From Sternotherus odoratus (Eukaryota; Chordata; Testudines; Kinosternidae): a DNA stretch of 64,000 bases. The stretch is taken from positions 251,481,644-251,545,643 of the forward strand of contig JAVMKO010000001.1 of NCBI GenBank assembly GCA_032164245.1, given 5' to 3'. Below are positions 38,001 to 50,000 of this stretch, piece after piece. A model generated the notes under the pieces. The model did no database searches, was not told the DNA's origin, and was given only the letters and a program-made list of their open reading frames with translations. The stretch's first letter is position 1; each line of letters opens with the position of its first letter. The position numbers were made by a program, and so were the translations under genes.

Positions 38001-41000
38001 TCCGAGAAACCAAGGAAAAAAGGCATTTGTGCTGTGTGTTGTTTTTTGTTTTTACTCAGTTGATAGGAGACACAGCAAAAGGGCTACTTTAACACTTTTG
38101 AAGAAATTCTTGAGAAGCATAATTTGTGCAAGTGGGACGTGTTAAATGGAATATGGAAAAATAAAATAATTAAAATATTTTGAGGTTAATCTCAGTAAAA
38201 ATAGACAAGTTCTTTCTTTAATGTTTTTGGTTGGAGCCCACTCTTTGAAAGAAAGAAAGTGCAGTTTGGAATTATTTACATATCCCAATTATAAGGGAGT
38301 GTGTGTGTCTGAAGATGCAGGGATGGATCAGCATACAATGGAAAACTGTTTCAGTTTTCAGACGGAAGTTTTAAGTGAACCTTTTGAAAATCTGACACTT
38401 TACCTATACAGTATTGTTGAGTATCTAAAGCCCTGGCTACGCTACACGTACAAAAGTGTTTTTGTAACCAGGTTTTGTGACACTCTCATTTGACTGTTTA
38501 TAGCAAATGCACGCACAACTTTTTTCCATGTCCTGTGTGTCCCCACTTTACTCTGTATCAGTGTATTCTGGGAAAATCTGAGTAACTATCCTGTATTACC
38601 TCAGCAGGGGTAGAGTGCACAGAGGTATGCATACAGAGTGGCCCCAGCAGCATGTGGAACAATGCAGTCAGATGTGCTACTACCCAAGAGACCTGTGAGA
38701 AAGAAGGATTAGCCAAATTGGTTATCCGGCTCAATCAGGTGGTGACATCTGCACTACAAAAGCAGTGTGCTGAATAGTTAGAGAAAGACAGCCATGTTCT
38801 AGCTAGGCCACTGGCAAGGGCAAAACACTGGTTAGGTGCCATAGTTACTAATAGAGTCTTAACCACGTGGTGTATAAGGACACAAACCATATTCAATGCA
38901 ATCATGTCACTAACTGGTTACAAACTCTTGTTAAAATGTATAGTATATGTAGTATAGTCCTTATTTTACTTGCTTAATTATGCATCCACTATATCCAGTC
39001 AGTTGAAAATCTATATATATAAAAGTCAAATGGTGTATGTATGTATGTACGTAAGCTTACTCCTTCCACACCGTTTGAGCTAGAGAGTTGAAATTTGGTA
39101 CAGTTAGAGGTCTTGGGGTCCTAATGACCGTAAGAGTCGAAAATTTTTCAAATCTCACCTCTGACGCCCCCCAGGGGTGAAATTCTTTAAAGGCCAATCA
39201 CATCAGCTGGGCAGCTGCTGTTCTCTGTGACATAGTTCTGATGTCATAATACCCCCTTCAACAGACACCGCACTCGCTCAACTCTCTGCCCCCTCCTCCC
39301 TCCGACGGAACCCCGGAATCCCTCACCTCTCTGCCCCCTCCCCCTCCGACGGAACCCTGGAATCCCTCACCTCTCTGCCCCCTCCCACCTCCGACGGACC
39401 CCGGAATCCCTCAGCTCTCTCCCCCCTCCAACGGACCCGAGTTGGGTTTGGTCGGAGGGTAAGTGAGGTGGGGGTGTCGGGTTTGGTCGGGGGGGCGAGG
39501 TGGGGGTGTCGGGTTTGGTCGGGGGGGCGAGGTGGGGGTGTCGGGTTTGGTCGGGGGGGCGAGGTGGGGGTGTCGGGTTTGGTCGGGGGGGCGAGGTGGG
39601 GGTGTCGGGTTTGGTCGGGGGGGGCGAGCCGGGGGTGTCGGGTTTGGTCGGGGGGGGGGGTGGGCGAGCCGGGGGTGTCGGGTTTGGTCGGGGGGGGTGG
39701 GAAGGTGTCTGGGTGGGTGAGGGGTGAGGGGTTGGGGTTGGTCAGGGGGTGTTGGGTTTGGTGGGGGGGGTGAGGCGGGGGGTCGGGGTTGGTCAAGGGG
39801 TAAGTGAGGTGGGTGTGTCAGGTTTGGTCTACGGGGGGGTGAGGTGTGGGTGTTGGTCAGGGGGTGTTGGAGTTGGTAGGGGGGACACGTGGGGGTGTTG
39901 GGTTTGGGTGGGGGGGTGAAAATGTGAGTCGGGGTTGGTCGAGGGGTAAGTGAGGTGGGGGTGTCGGGTTTGGTTGGGGGGGGTGAGGTGGGGGTGTCAG
40001 GTTTGCTCTCTCCCCCCATCCAACGGACCCCGCACTCGCTCAGCTGTCTGCCCCCTCCCCACCTCCGACTGACCCGAGCAACGCCGGGTATTTTCGCTAG
40101 TCTTTTATATTTGTGAGTTCCATTGTATCTTCCTGAATGTGGAAAAGGTGTTCCCTACTAATGTGGCTCCAACCCTGTATACTTACATATGTGCTTAACT
40201 TTATGCATCATAGGCAGAACCATTGGCTTTAGAATCAGAGCCACTGTCTTGTATGATCTTTAAGCTATGTAGAAGGTTGACAAACATTTTTTCAAACATT
40301 TTTTTTCCTTCCTAAAGAGGGCAGTATTCCAAGGATTATCACAAGAAGCTTTATCTGCCTGTATTCACTCACTGCTGGGAGCTGCAGATTCAATTTCCAA
40401 AAATAAGGTCAGGCAAAGTTATCTTTCTAGAATGTAGTAGTGTTCATTAGGGAAGATTCTTTCATAATGAAGGCCCTTAAAGAGTTGTCTAGAATTCCAT
40501 TGAAATCTCATCACAGTATATTGTCTGTCTCTGTCACTAGAGATCCATGGAAATTACCTGCATTCCATTGTGATATAAGATGTGATCAAGCAGAGAAAAT
40601 GGTGCATACACAAACTGTGCTGAAAAACTAAACTTAAAAATCATAGAGATAAAGGTTATAGGCTAGTGTAACTCGTCTGACTTAGCCAAACAATAGACTA
40701 AAGTAGGATTCTACTAATCTCTACACCTAATATTTCTGTGCGTCCTATACCTTGTTTACTGAGTTTGCATGCGTTATACCAGGGTTAGGCAACCTATGGC
40801 ACTTGTGCCAAAGGCGGCACGCGAGCTGATTTTCAGTGGCACTCACACTGCCCGGGTCCTGGCAACCGGTCTAGGGGCTTCTGCATTTTAATGTAATTTT
40901 AAATGAAGCTTGTTAAACATTTTAAAAACCTTTTTTACTTTATATGCAACAAAAGTTTAGTTACATATTATAGACTTCTAGGAAGAGACTTTCAAAAACT

Positions 41001-44000
41001 TTAAAATGTATTACTGGCACACAGAACCTTAAATTACAGTGAATAACTGAAGACTTGGCACACCACTTCTGAAAGGTTGCCGACCCCTGCGTTATACTTA
41101 GTATTAAGTTCCCTACTGGGAGAGTTGATAGGACTGTTCCTTGTAAATATTGGTGTGTGCAATCAAAGGAGGTGCTCTTATCTATCATTTAAAATGTGTG
41201 CAGCATTAAAAGTGCACAGCTGAAATAACAATGCAAGAGTTAAGTTCCTGCAGTATGGTGAACTTGGGCCATGTACTCTCTGTATGTTTGTTTTACTGCG
41301 TAGAAATTAGCCAAGCTTTACATTTAATGATAAAATCTAGGGTTGTCAATTATTCACATATAACTCATATGATTAACTGAAAAAAATAACCGCAATTAAA
41401 AAAAATAATCACGATTAATCACACTGTTAAATTTCAACTGGTATTCTATAATTTATTAAATATTTTTGGATGCTTTTCTCCATTTTCAGATATATTGATT
41501 TCTATTACAACATAGAGTAACAAAGTGTACAGTGCTCACTTTATATTGTTTTTATATTTTTTATTACAAATATTTGCACTGTAAAAATAACACATTTGTA
41601 AGTTCAACTTTCATGATAGAGATTGCACTACAGCACTCGTATGAGGTGAATTGAAAAATACTATTTCTTTTGTTTTTTACAGTGCAAGTATTTGTAATAA
41701 TTTAAAGTGAGTACTGTACATTTTGTATTCTGTGTTACAATTGAAATCAATGTTTGAAAATGTAGAAAACATCAAAAAATTTTAAACAAATGGTATTCTA
41801 TTACTGTTTAACAGCGCGATTAATCTCACAATTAATGGTGACTAATTTTTTTTTAACCACTTGACTGCCGTAATGAAAACAGAATATCAAATACTACAGT
41901 TTGACAAAGCTAATTTAACTCTTTGCACTCCCTTATTTTTTTAAATGAGACGTTAGGCCTGGTCTACACTTAAAATGTAGATTGAGCTAGCTATGTCGTT
42001 CAGGGTTATGAAAAGTTTAGAGCCTTGAATGCTATAGTTAAGTTGACTAATCCTGATGTAGATGCAGCTAGGTCAATGGAAGAATTGTCCCTTCACCGTA
42101 GCTACTGCGTCTCGGATTAACTATATCAACAGGTGGATTAACTTTATCAGAAAAAAACCCTTCTGGTGTGGGAAGTGTTTATCCTATGGCGTTACAGCTG
42201 CACGGTTATAGACCTACTGTCAATATCTTTGGAATATAAAAAAATGTGAAACAAAAGATCCTCTATGTGAGAGAGTGGGCTGACTTTGTTAGATTGTGGG
42301 AGTTATGCTTGCTTTTCACACTGATTGCATGCTTTCTGCATTAGAGTCTTTTAAGGAGCATGCAAATGGTCTGTTTCTGTTGAATGAGTTGGAAATAATA
42401 ATAATAATATAGAAATGTAGCGTATCAGACACTGGACATTATTATTGGTGCTATGAATCTAGAGTGGTTTGTAAACAAAACTAGGGCCTTAGCATTTATT
42501 AAAGCAAGTAACTGAAATAGTTGGGAGAACTTATAATTATGCTCTTATATTAATATTTCTCTAAGTTTTTGACATTCTTTTTCTCATTGTAATTTAGACC
42601 CAGGTTGATGGACAGCTTTTCTTAATAAAACACCTTTTGATTCTTCGTGAACAAATTGCTCCTTTCCACACTGAATTCACCATTAAGGAAATTTCCCTGG
42701 ACCTTAAGAAAACTAGAGGTACTGCACAGTGCTGGCAGACAGAGCTCGGTGGGCTTTGCCCTCCCCTGATGTGCTAGCAAAGGTTGTGGGTTTATTTTAT
42801 GTTCACCTGCAATGATGCATGCATTGTCTTCCTTTCTTCTAATCCTTTCTAATACAGGTTTTTCCTACTAAGAAGAGCAGCTTAGAATGCTTCTAACAAA
42901 CTCTACTATATTTTTGATATATATTAAGTGCTGTATCTGTGCTTTTGCCGCTGACCTGTCCAATTTATACATGCTGTTTAAAAACAAAACAAAAAACACT
43001 ATTGCTAAATAAGCTTTGCATTTGTATGGTGCTGAAATATCTTTCATCCGTAGCTGTACTCTACCGAGCAGTTTCTTGTTTCTGCTACTTACAGATTGAT
43101 TTTAACAGCACGAAAACTTACTTGCCTAGGCCGAAATTAAAATTTCCCCAGTCTTTTCTGTAGAATTTTAACTAGAGAATTTTAACTTATACTCTAAAGT
43201 TAGTCAATACATACATCTAGGAAGCAAGAAAAATAAAGAGCAGAGGTCATCCAGAAGAGGCAATAGTTGTTAATGTTTTCATGAGAGTGCGTTGTGAAGC
43301 ACTGAGGGGAAAAAAATCTTAATGAAAAAAGGAAAGGGTGTGAGAGAGTCAGTGCTGTTCATAAGCCTGAGAAAAAGGAGCTGGAACTTCTCTTTCCATT
43401 ACAAAGAGTAAGTTGAAGAAATAACCTGTCTTTTCTGTCATCTGATACACTGTTATCTTTGCTTTGATGTTACCGAATCTTATTACTAACCATTACATCT
43501 ATTGCATTTGAACATCAATGAGACCTCCCTCCTATTAAGTAGTTTCTAGTTGGCTGTAGGTTAAAGGGTAAATACATCCTTATGGTGTCTTGTCCTGGCT
43601 GACATAAAAGTTTGTTCTGTATCTTTTTCTTAAATGAATAAATTTTTGTACCAGCCAGTATCTTCCGAAGGTGGTAAGTAACAGGAAAAGAGGTTCGGTT
43701 GGACCAAGCTTTCTGCATATAGACTTAACTTAAATCAAATGTGTATTTAAAGTTCGAGACATCATCAACTTAAAAATAATGCTCCTGTCTGAAAAAGAGG
43801 TACTTATAAGTATTACTTACAACACTAAGATTATTATGACTTAAAGAGATGGGGGAAATATGATTTTTTTGTTTATCTTGTGCATTTAACAGCACTTCCA
43901 AGATGGCTATTCTTCTAATAGTCAGTTTCTCCTGTTTGTGTGGGGCTTTTATACAGCAACATGGGAGAGAAACACTTTTTAAAAATAAAAGGAAGATATG

Positions 44001-47000
44001 GGTATATAAAACAACAGATTGGCAAATGGACTCTGGGACACAGGCAGTACCTGAAACTACTTCTAATTATTTTTTAAAAAATTGACTAGATTTCAGGCTG
44101 ATGGTATCCCTTTAATCTCTCACACCCCTTTGGAAATGGGTTCATTTTCTTTGGCACTTGTGTGTTGGTACATTTACTGCAGGTATCAGTATTACTACTT
44201 TTCTTCTCACTACTTCCGCAAACCTCATAAACACAAACCCACTGAAATTTTGTCAACTTCCCCTTATTAAAAACAAACACCATGCATCTAACACATCAGG
44301 CACTGGTTTGTGATGCTGCATGGGTCTACTTCTGTAAACCTTTACTCAGGTGAGTAGCCCCCAAGTTCTGTGAAGAATCCCACTGACAGCTGTAGGACTA
44401 CTCCAACATAACTCAGGGTTTGCAGGATGGTTCCTAAACTATCACCATTCTTTGCATGGCTGAATGCATTTTGGTGTATGGTATTTGTCTGAAGTGTACC
44501 TCCATTAGAACAGGTTTTGTCGTGGACAGCACCATTTACATTGCTGGCACTGACAAATATTAGGTTGTCTGGCTATAGCAGAAGGAGGACAGGAGACTCT
44601 GGCTGTAGTATAACTAACTGGTAATTTTATTCCTAAATGTCTAAGTGTAGCTGGCAGATACGTGTACAATGCAGGTACTTCTATAATCACTTACATATAC
44701 CGAGGGGGCTGCCGGCAGCCTTCCCCTTTCCTGTCTTAGTCCCCAGCCAAACTCGTACTGGGACCTTGCCCCCCCCACCCCTTGAAAGATTAATAAAAGG
44801 GGCTATATAGAGGAGGGGGGTTGACTCCCTGTCATATCAGTCGTTGGAGCCTCAAACCCCCAGTTTCTACTCCTTTAAAGAATACCTCCTTTAAATAATT
44901 TCCCAACCCATTTTATCTGATCACCGTATCCCTTCCCTACAAAAGACTTACATCATGAGTTGTGACATCATAGGTTAACTCCCCTTTCATTTGTTCATCT
45001 TACTAAGCCCCCAACTTGCTGGGGGAAGGTAAAAAGAACTACCTCTCTTTGACCAATCTGGTGGTGAGGGAAAAAGTCTTTCCCAGGAGAGCCCTCCCCC
45101 CCCCCCCCAATGGAGTGACTAATGTAATGCCCACCACAGATCATGATGAAATCTGGTATTTGAACTGTTGCCATGGATGGGAGGGTGGGGGCTGCTCAGC
45201 CAGGTCCAAGTGAAAAAGAGGGTTTGTACTGCATAGATATGGGTATAAATAGTCCCCTTCTCTTCTGATCCCCTGGGAAAGGAAGGAGAATCGGTCTGCA
45301 TTCCTATGCTGACCTGACCTGGAGCAGCCTCTGCTTAGCACGTATTTTGCTGCCCGTCTAATCCTTAAAGGGGCAGCACTCCTTCTCTGTCAAGTGCAAC
45401 AAAGGGCACCACTGCTTAATGTGCAGTGAGGTCATTGTAAGTGCCGCAGTGTGTGGACTCTCTCATTTTGTTGTTGTATTGGGTTTAGCACAAGGGTCGC
45501 TCATCTGACTGGGGCCTCGGGTGTTACTTTAATAACAAATAGTAGTAATCACGCCATGCCATTGGAATGAAGAAATGAATTATTTCTGCTTAAATTACTC
45601 TGGCTGAATCCTACACATTTATAGTCTGGTTGACTTTCTTCTTCACAGATGCAGCATTTAAAATCCTGAACCCAAAGACTGTTCCAAGATTTTTTAGGCT
45701 AAACAGCAACAACGCACTGATACAGTTCTTACTGGAGGTAATATGGAGTCTTTTTGTTAACACTGTGTAGGAAAAATCTCATTTCGTTTGTGTGTGTGTG
45801 TGTGTGTGGTGATTTCTGGGCAAATAAGATAATTGTCCTTATGTTCAAGGGTACTCCAGAGATCAGAGAACATTATATTGACTCTAAGAAAGATGTAGAC
45901 CACCACCTGAAATCCGCTTGTGAGCAGTTTATTCAGCAGCAAACCAAACAGTTTATAGAGCAGCTGGAGGAGTTCATGTCAAAGGTACAAAGAACCTATT
46001 TATTCACTGTGTTGATTGAAATATTTTTTTCCTGAAATGTCTGGATTAATTTGTATTTAAATTTGTTTAATGTTCATTTTATAATAGACGGCACTGGTAG
46101 AGCAGCCTATACTTAAGGCTTCCTGACACTTCCCATTATAAGACTCCGTTTTCAGTTGCTCATAACCTCAGCAGACATTGTTTCACCATTGTTGAGAATG
46201 AGGTTAGGGAAACCTATATTTTGCCCACCTTAAAAATAATTCTCATGCTGTTTCATTGAGAAGCTGCATTGCTTCAGTGCTTTAGAGCAGGGACATGACA
46301 TTTAACCAGGGGGAAAGGTAAAAAGAACTACCTCTCTCTGACCAATCCGGTGGTGAGGGAAAAAGTCTTTCCCAGGAGAGCCTGTGCCGCCCCCCCCCCC
46401 CCCCAATAAAAAAAGGGAGTGACTAATGTAATGCCCACCACAGATCATGATGAAATCTGGTATTTGAACTGTTGCCATGATGGGATGGTGCCGGGACTTA
46501 ATGTTTTTCTGTTTCATGAAAGCCAGCCAAATTTTTCTGAGTGTATAAACTCTTGAAAAATCACAGGTGTCATGTGGTTAGAGTCTGGTAGTTAGTTAAA
46601 TTAGTTATATTCTCCAGAGATTCTGTCAGTATTGGGAATGCCTGGGCCCATGTGGCGTGAGCAGGACTTTTCCTTGCAAGTGCTGCTCCTGGCACAGGAG
46701 AAGAGGAATAGGCAGGATTGGGATGAGCGGGATGGGGGGATGGGGAGACTTTGGCAGACGGGTCTGTAACCACTAACTTGGACTGGAACCCAAGATTCGT
46801 GAGTTTGGCCGTTCTTCTGCAGTCAGTAACTATCCACTAGCAAATACATCTCATCCCCCTCTAGTGTTGGTCCACATGGAGGATGACAATCTACAAAATT
46901 GCTGCCAGCTATTCTTAGTTCAAGTGGTAGAGATCTGTGCCATTTGCTTTTTTAAAAGCCCAGGAAATTGCAGCCATAATAATGTTCATTTTAGCAGTTT

Positions 47001-50000
47001 TTTATGTATAAAAGTTAGGAAATGCCAGAATGAAGGTAGCATGTTCAAATGCATTACGATAGTTTGCAATTTCCTAACTTCTATATTAGGGGTGGCCAAC
47101 CTGAGGCTCCAGAGCCCCACGTGGCTCTTCAGAGGTTAATATGCAGCTCCTTACATAGGGGCCAACTCTGGGCCTGGAGCTACAGGTGCCAACTTTCCAG
47201 TGTGCTACAGGGTGCTCATTGCTCAACCCCTGACTCTGCCCCAGGCCCCAGCCCCACTCCACTCCTTCCCCCAAGGCCCCCGCCACTTCCCCTGAATCTG
47301 CTGTGCCCTTGCTCCTCCTCCCCCCCTCTCCCCCCCTCTCCCCCGAGCCTCCAGCACACCACAAAACAGCTGATTATGGTGTGCGGGAGGTGCAGGGATG
47401 AAGAGTTAGGCCAGGGGTGGGCAACCTATGGCACGGGTGCCAAAGGCAGCATGGGAGCTGATTTTCAGTGGTACTCACACTGCCTGGGTCCTGGCCACCA
47501 GTCTCGGGGGCTCTGCATTTTAATTTAATTTTAAATGAAGCTTCTTAAACATTTTAAAAACCTTATTTACTTTACATACAACAATAGTTTAGTTCTATAT
47601 TATAGACTTAGACCTTCTAAAAATGTTTAAATGTATTAGTGGCACACAAAACCTTAAATTAGAGTGAATGAATGAAGACTCGGCACCCCACTTCTGAAAG
47701 GTTGCTGACCCTTAGGTTAGGTGCTGATCGACGGTGCTACCAGCAAGGCGGCGGGAGAGGGAGCTGATGTGGGACTGTTGATGTATTACTGTGTCTCTTT
47801 GGCAATGTATATTGGTAAATTCTGGCTCCTCAGGCCTCAGGTTGGCCACCCCTGTTCTACGTGATTGACTTTGCAACCATTTTATTTCCTTAACACAGTT
47901 TTTGCACAATTTTTATGAATATGGTATTGAAAGAACAGAGTTACCATATCACATTTTAAGTTATGAATACAAATAACCATTTTAAGTTATGAAAACCAAC
48001 CAAGCAAACATACCTGGGAATAAACCGTAATGGTCATGCGTTGAGTGGCAATACAAGTTATATTTGCAGTGTGAGAGCCTGTAACACAGAGCTTTTAGGG
48101 CAGGATTTTCATGGAAGAATAGTGGTCTTATCCTTGGCAGATAGAAGTAGTCTATATATTTTTTTTTCCTCCTGATGTATACTGTTGGGATGGAGGCAAG
48201 AGATCCACGGAGGTAATTTTTGTTAGACTGTTTTATAGTAACGCTTTCTGTAGGGTAGACTTCAAGTAGTAAATGTGTCTGTTTGAAAGTGGGTGTAGCA
48301 AAGCTTCCTTTCTGTTCAATATCACTGAACCAGTATTAATGCTGAGTTTGTTCTCTGGAAGTTATCCTTTTATATGCAAGGTCAGTGTGGAAAGATCATA
48401 CAATAGAAGTGATGTTTGTAAAATGCTTTGAAGAGGAAAAGCCCTGGACATGCTGAGGATTGTAATGAATCCTTGTATTTGTAACCTCTTTAGTATAACT
48501 GCATATAAACAGGCTTATCATGAGGATCGTGATTCCCCAAGATGTATCAGTGTTGCACAGACACCAAAATAATCCTGTTGTCTTGCTTTTGGGAGTTCAG
48601 AAAATTACAGCAGTGTATTTACTTTTTAAAAAGTACCTTGTGACACGGATCACAGAAACCCCTTTGGTGGTTGCCAACTGATGTGCCAAGGCTACTTCTG
48701 CTCCTGCCTTCCCTGCCAGCTTGGGACTCCAGAACCTGCCTGGTTGTGCCAGACACGCTTGCCGGCTACAAATACAGACCCAACTCGGAACCACATCCCA
48801 CAAACTGCAGGCTTAACTAAAAGCAGCTTAAGAAGTGTTCTGTCTTTAACACTCAAGATGCCCAACTCCCAATGGGGTCCAAACCCCAAATAAATTCATC
48901 TTATCCTATATAAAGCTTATACAGGGTAAATGCATAAATTGTTTGCCCTCTAAGAGAGAGATGAACAGTTGTTTGCCCCCATCCGGTATTAATACATACT
49001 CTGGGTTAATTAATAAGTAAAAAGTGATTTTATTAAATGCAAAAAGGAGGATTTAAGTGGTTCCAAGTGATGACAGACAGAACAATGTGAATTACCAAGC
49101 AAAATAAAATAAAATATGCAAGTCTATGCCTAATACAGTAAGAAAACTGAATACAGATAAAACCTCACCCTTAGAAGCGTTCCCTAAGCTTCCTTTCCTT
49201 ATCTCCATTTCAAAAGGTGTATTTTTCTCCTAGTGATAATGGACCATCTACATTTAACAGCCCTCTTAGAATTGGTATGCTAATGTACAATTTTTTTTCT
49301 TTTCTTTTTCTCTCTGTGTGTATAAATGCATTTTACTTCTGTTCCATTCTGTGCATCCGACGAAGTGAGCTATAGCTCACGAAAGCTTATGCTGAAATAA
49401 ACTAGTTAGTCTCTAAGGTGCTACAAGTATTCCTCGCTTTCTTGTGGGTGGACACCCCTCCCTCCCCCAGTGTAGAATCCCAGCTACAAGATTTTGGAGT
49501 TGTGTGGGCAAGTCCCATGTCCATGCATGACTCAGAACTTACAGGCAGCAGCCATGGTTCACATGCTACCTTGCTTCTTATTTATTCCTGCCCCTGGACA
49601 CTTCCACTGCATGCATCCGACGAAGTGGGTATTAGCCCACGAAAGCTTATGCTTCAATACTTGAGTTAGTCTTTAAGGTGCCACAAGACTCTGTCACCAG
49701 TGCTACCTTGAACGTCCTCAAGTAGACCTCTTATGTGGATTGGAACCTTCCAAGATCCATTGCCCGTTAAGTGTTTCTTGACTTGGGCACTTAACTTGCA
49801 AATTCCTTTCTAAAGAAACTGCCCAAATGCCTTACTAAGGCTACTTAAAATCAAACCAGTACACAGCTAATATTCATAACTTCGAATACAAAAATGATAC
49901 ATGCATACAAATAGGAGGAATAGATTCAGGAGATCATAGCCTTTACCGAGATATGTTACATAGCATATGTAGCATAAAACATATTCCAGTTACAAAAGTG

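Larger units (their letters stand above)
39010..40100 (+). mobile_element. non-autonomous Helitron carrying minisatellites
   Basis: Begins TC (TCTATATATATAAAAGTCAA), ends CTAG after ACGCCGGGTATTTTCGCTAG, and lies between an A and a T host base, as Helitrons do. There is no TSD. A short hairpin-capable CAACGCCGGG sits before the 3' end. It contains two internal tandem arrays and no Rep/helicase gene. Confidence 0.82.
48649..49990 (-). mobile_element. LTR-type retroelement fragment, minus orientation, with Penelope insertions
   Basis: The plus strand reads TTGTGACACGGATCACAGAA, then TAATTAATAAGTAAAAAGTG, GATTTTATTAAATGCA (AATAAA on the minus strand), and at the far side CATGCATACAAATAGGAGG and GCATAAAACATATTCCAGTT. 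This matches antisense LTR sequence as I recall it from reptiles. No viral coding region is visible. Two Penelope-like segments interrupt it. Confidence 0.55.

Noticed and set aside
39323..40019. Pro- and Gly-rich ORFs up to 202 residues
   Set aside because: They are translations of the 32-bp minisatellite in the Helitron in all frames.
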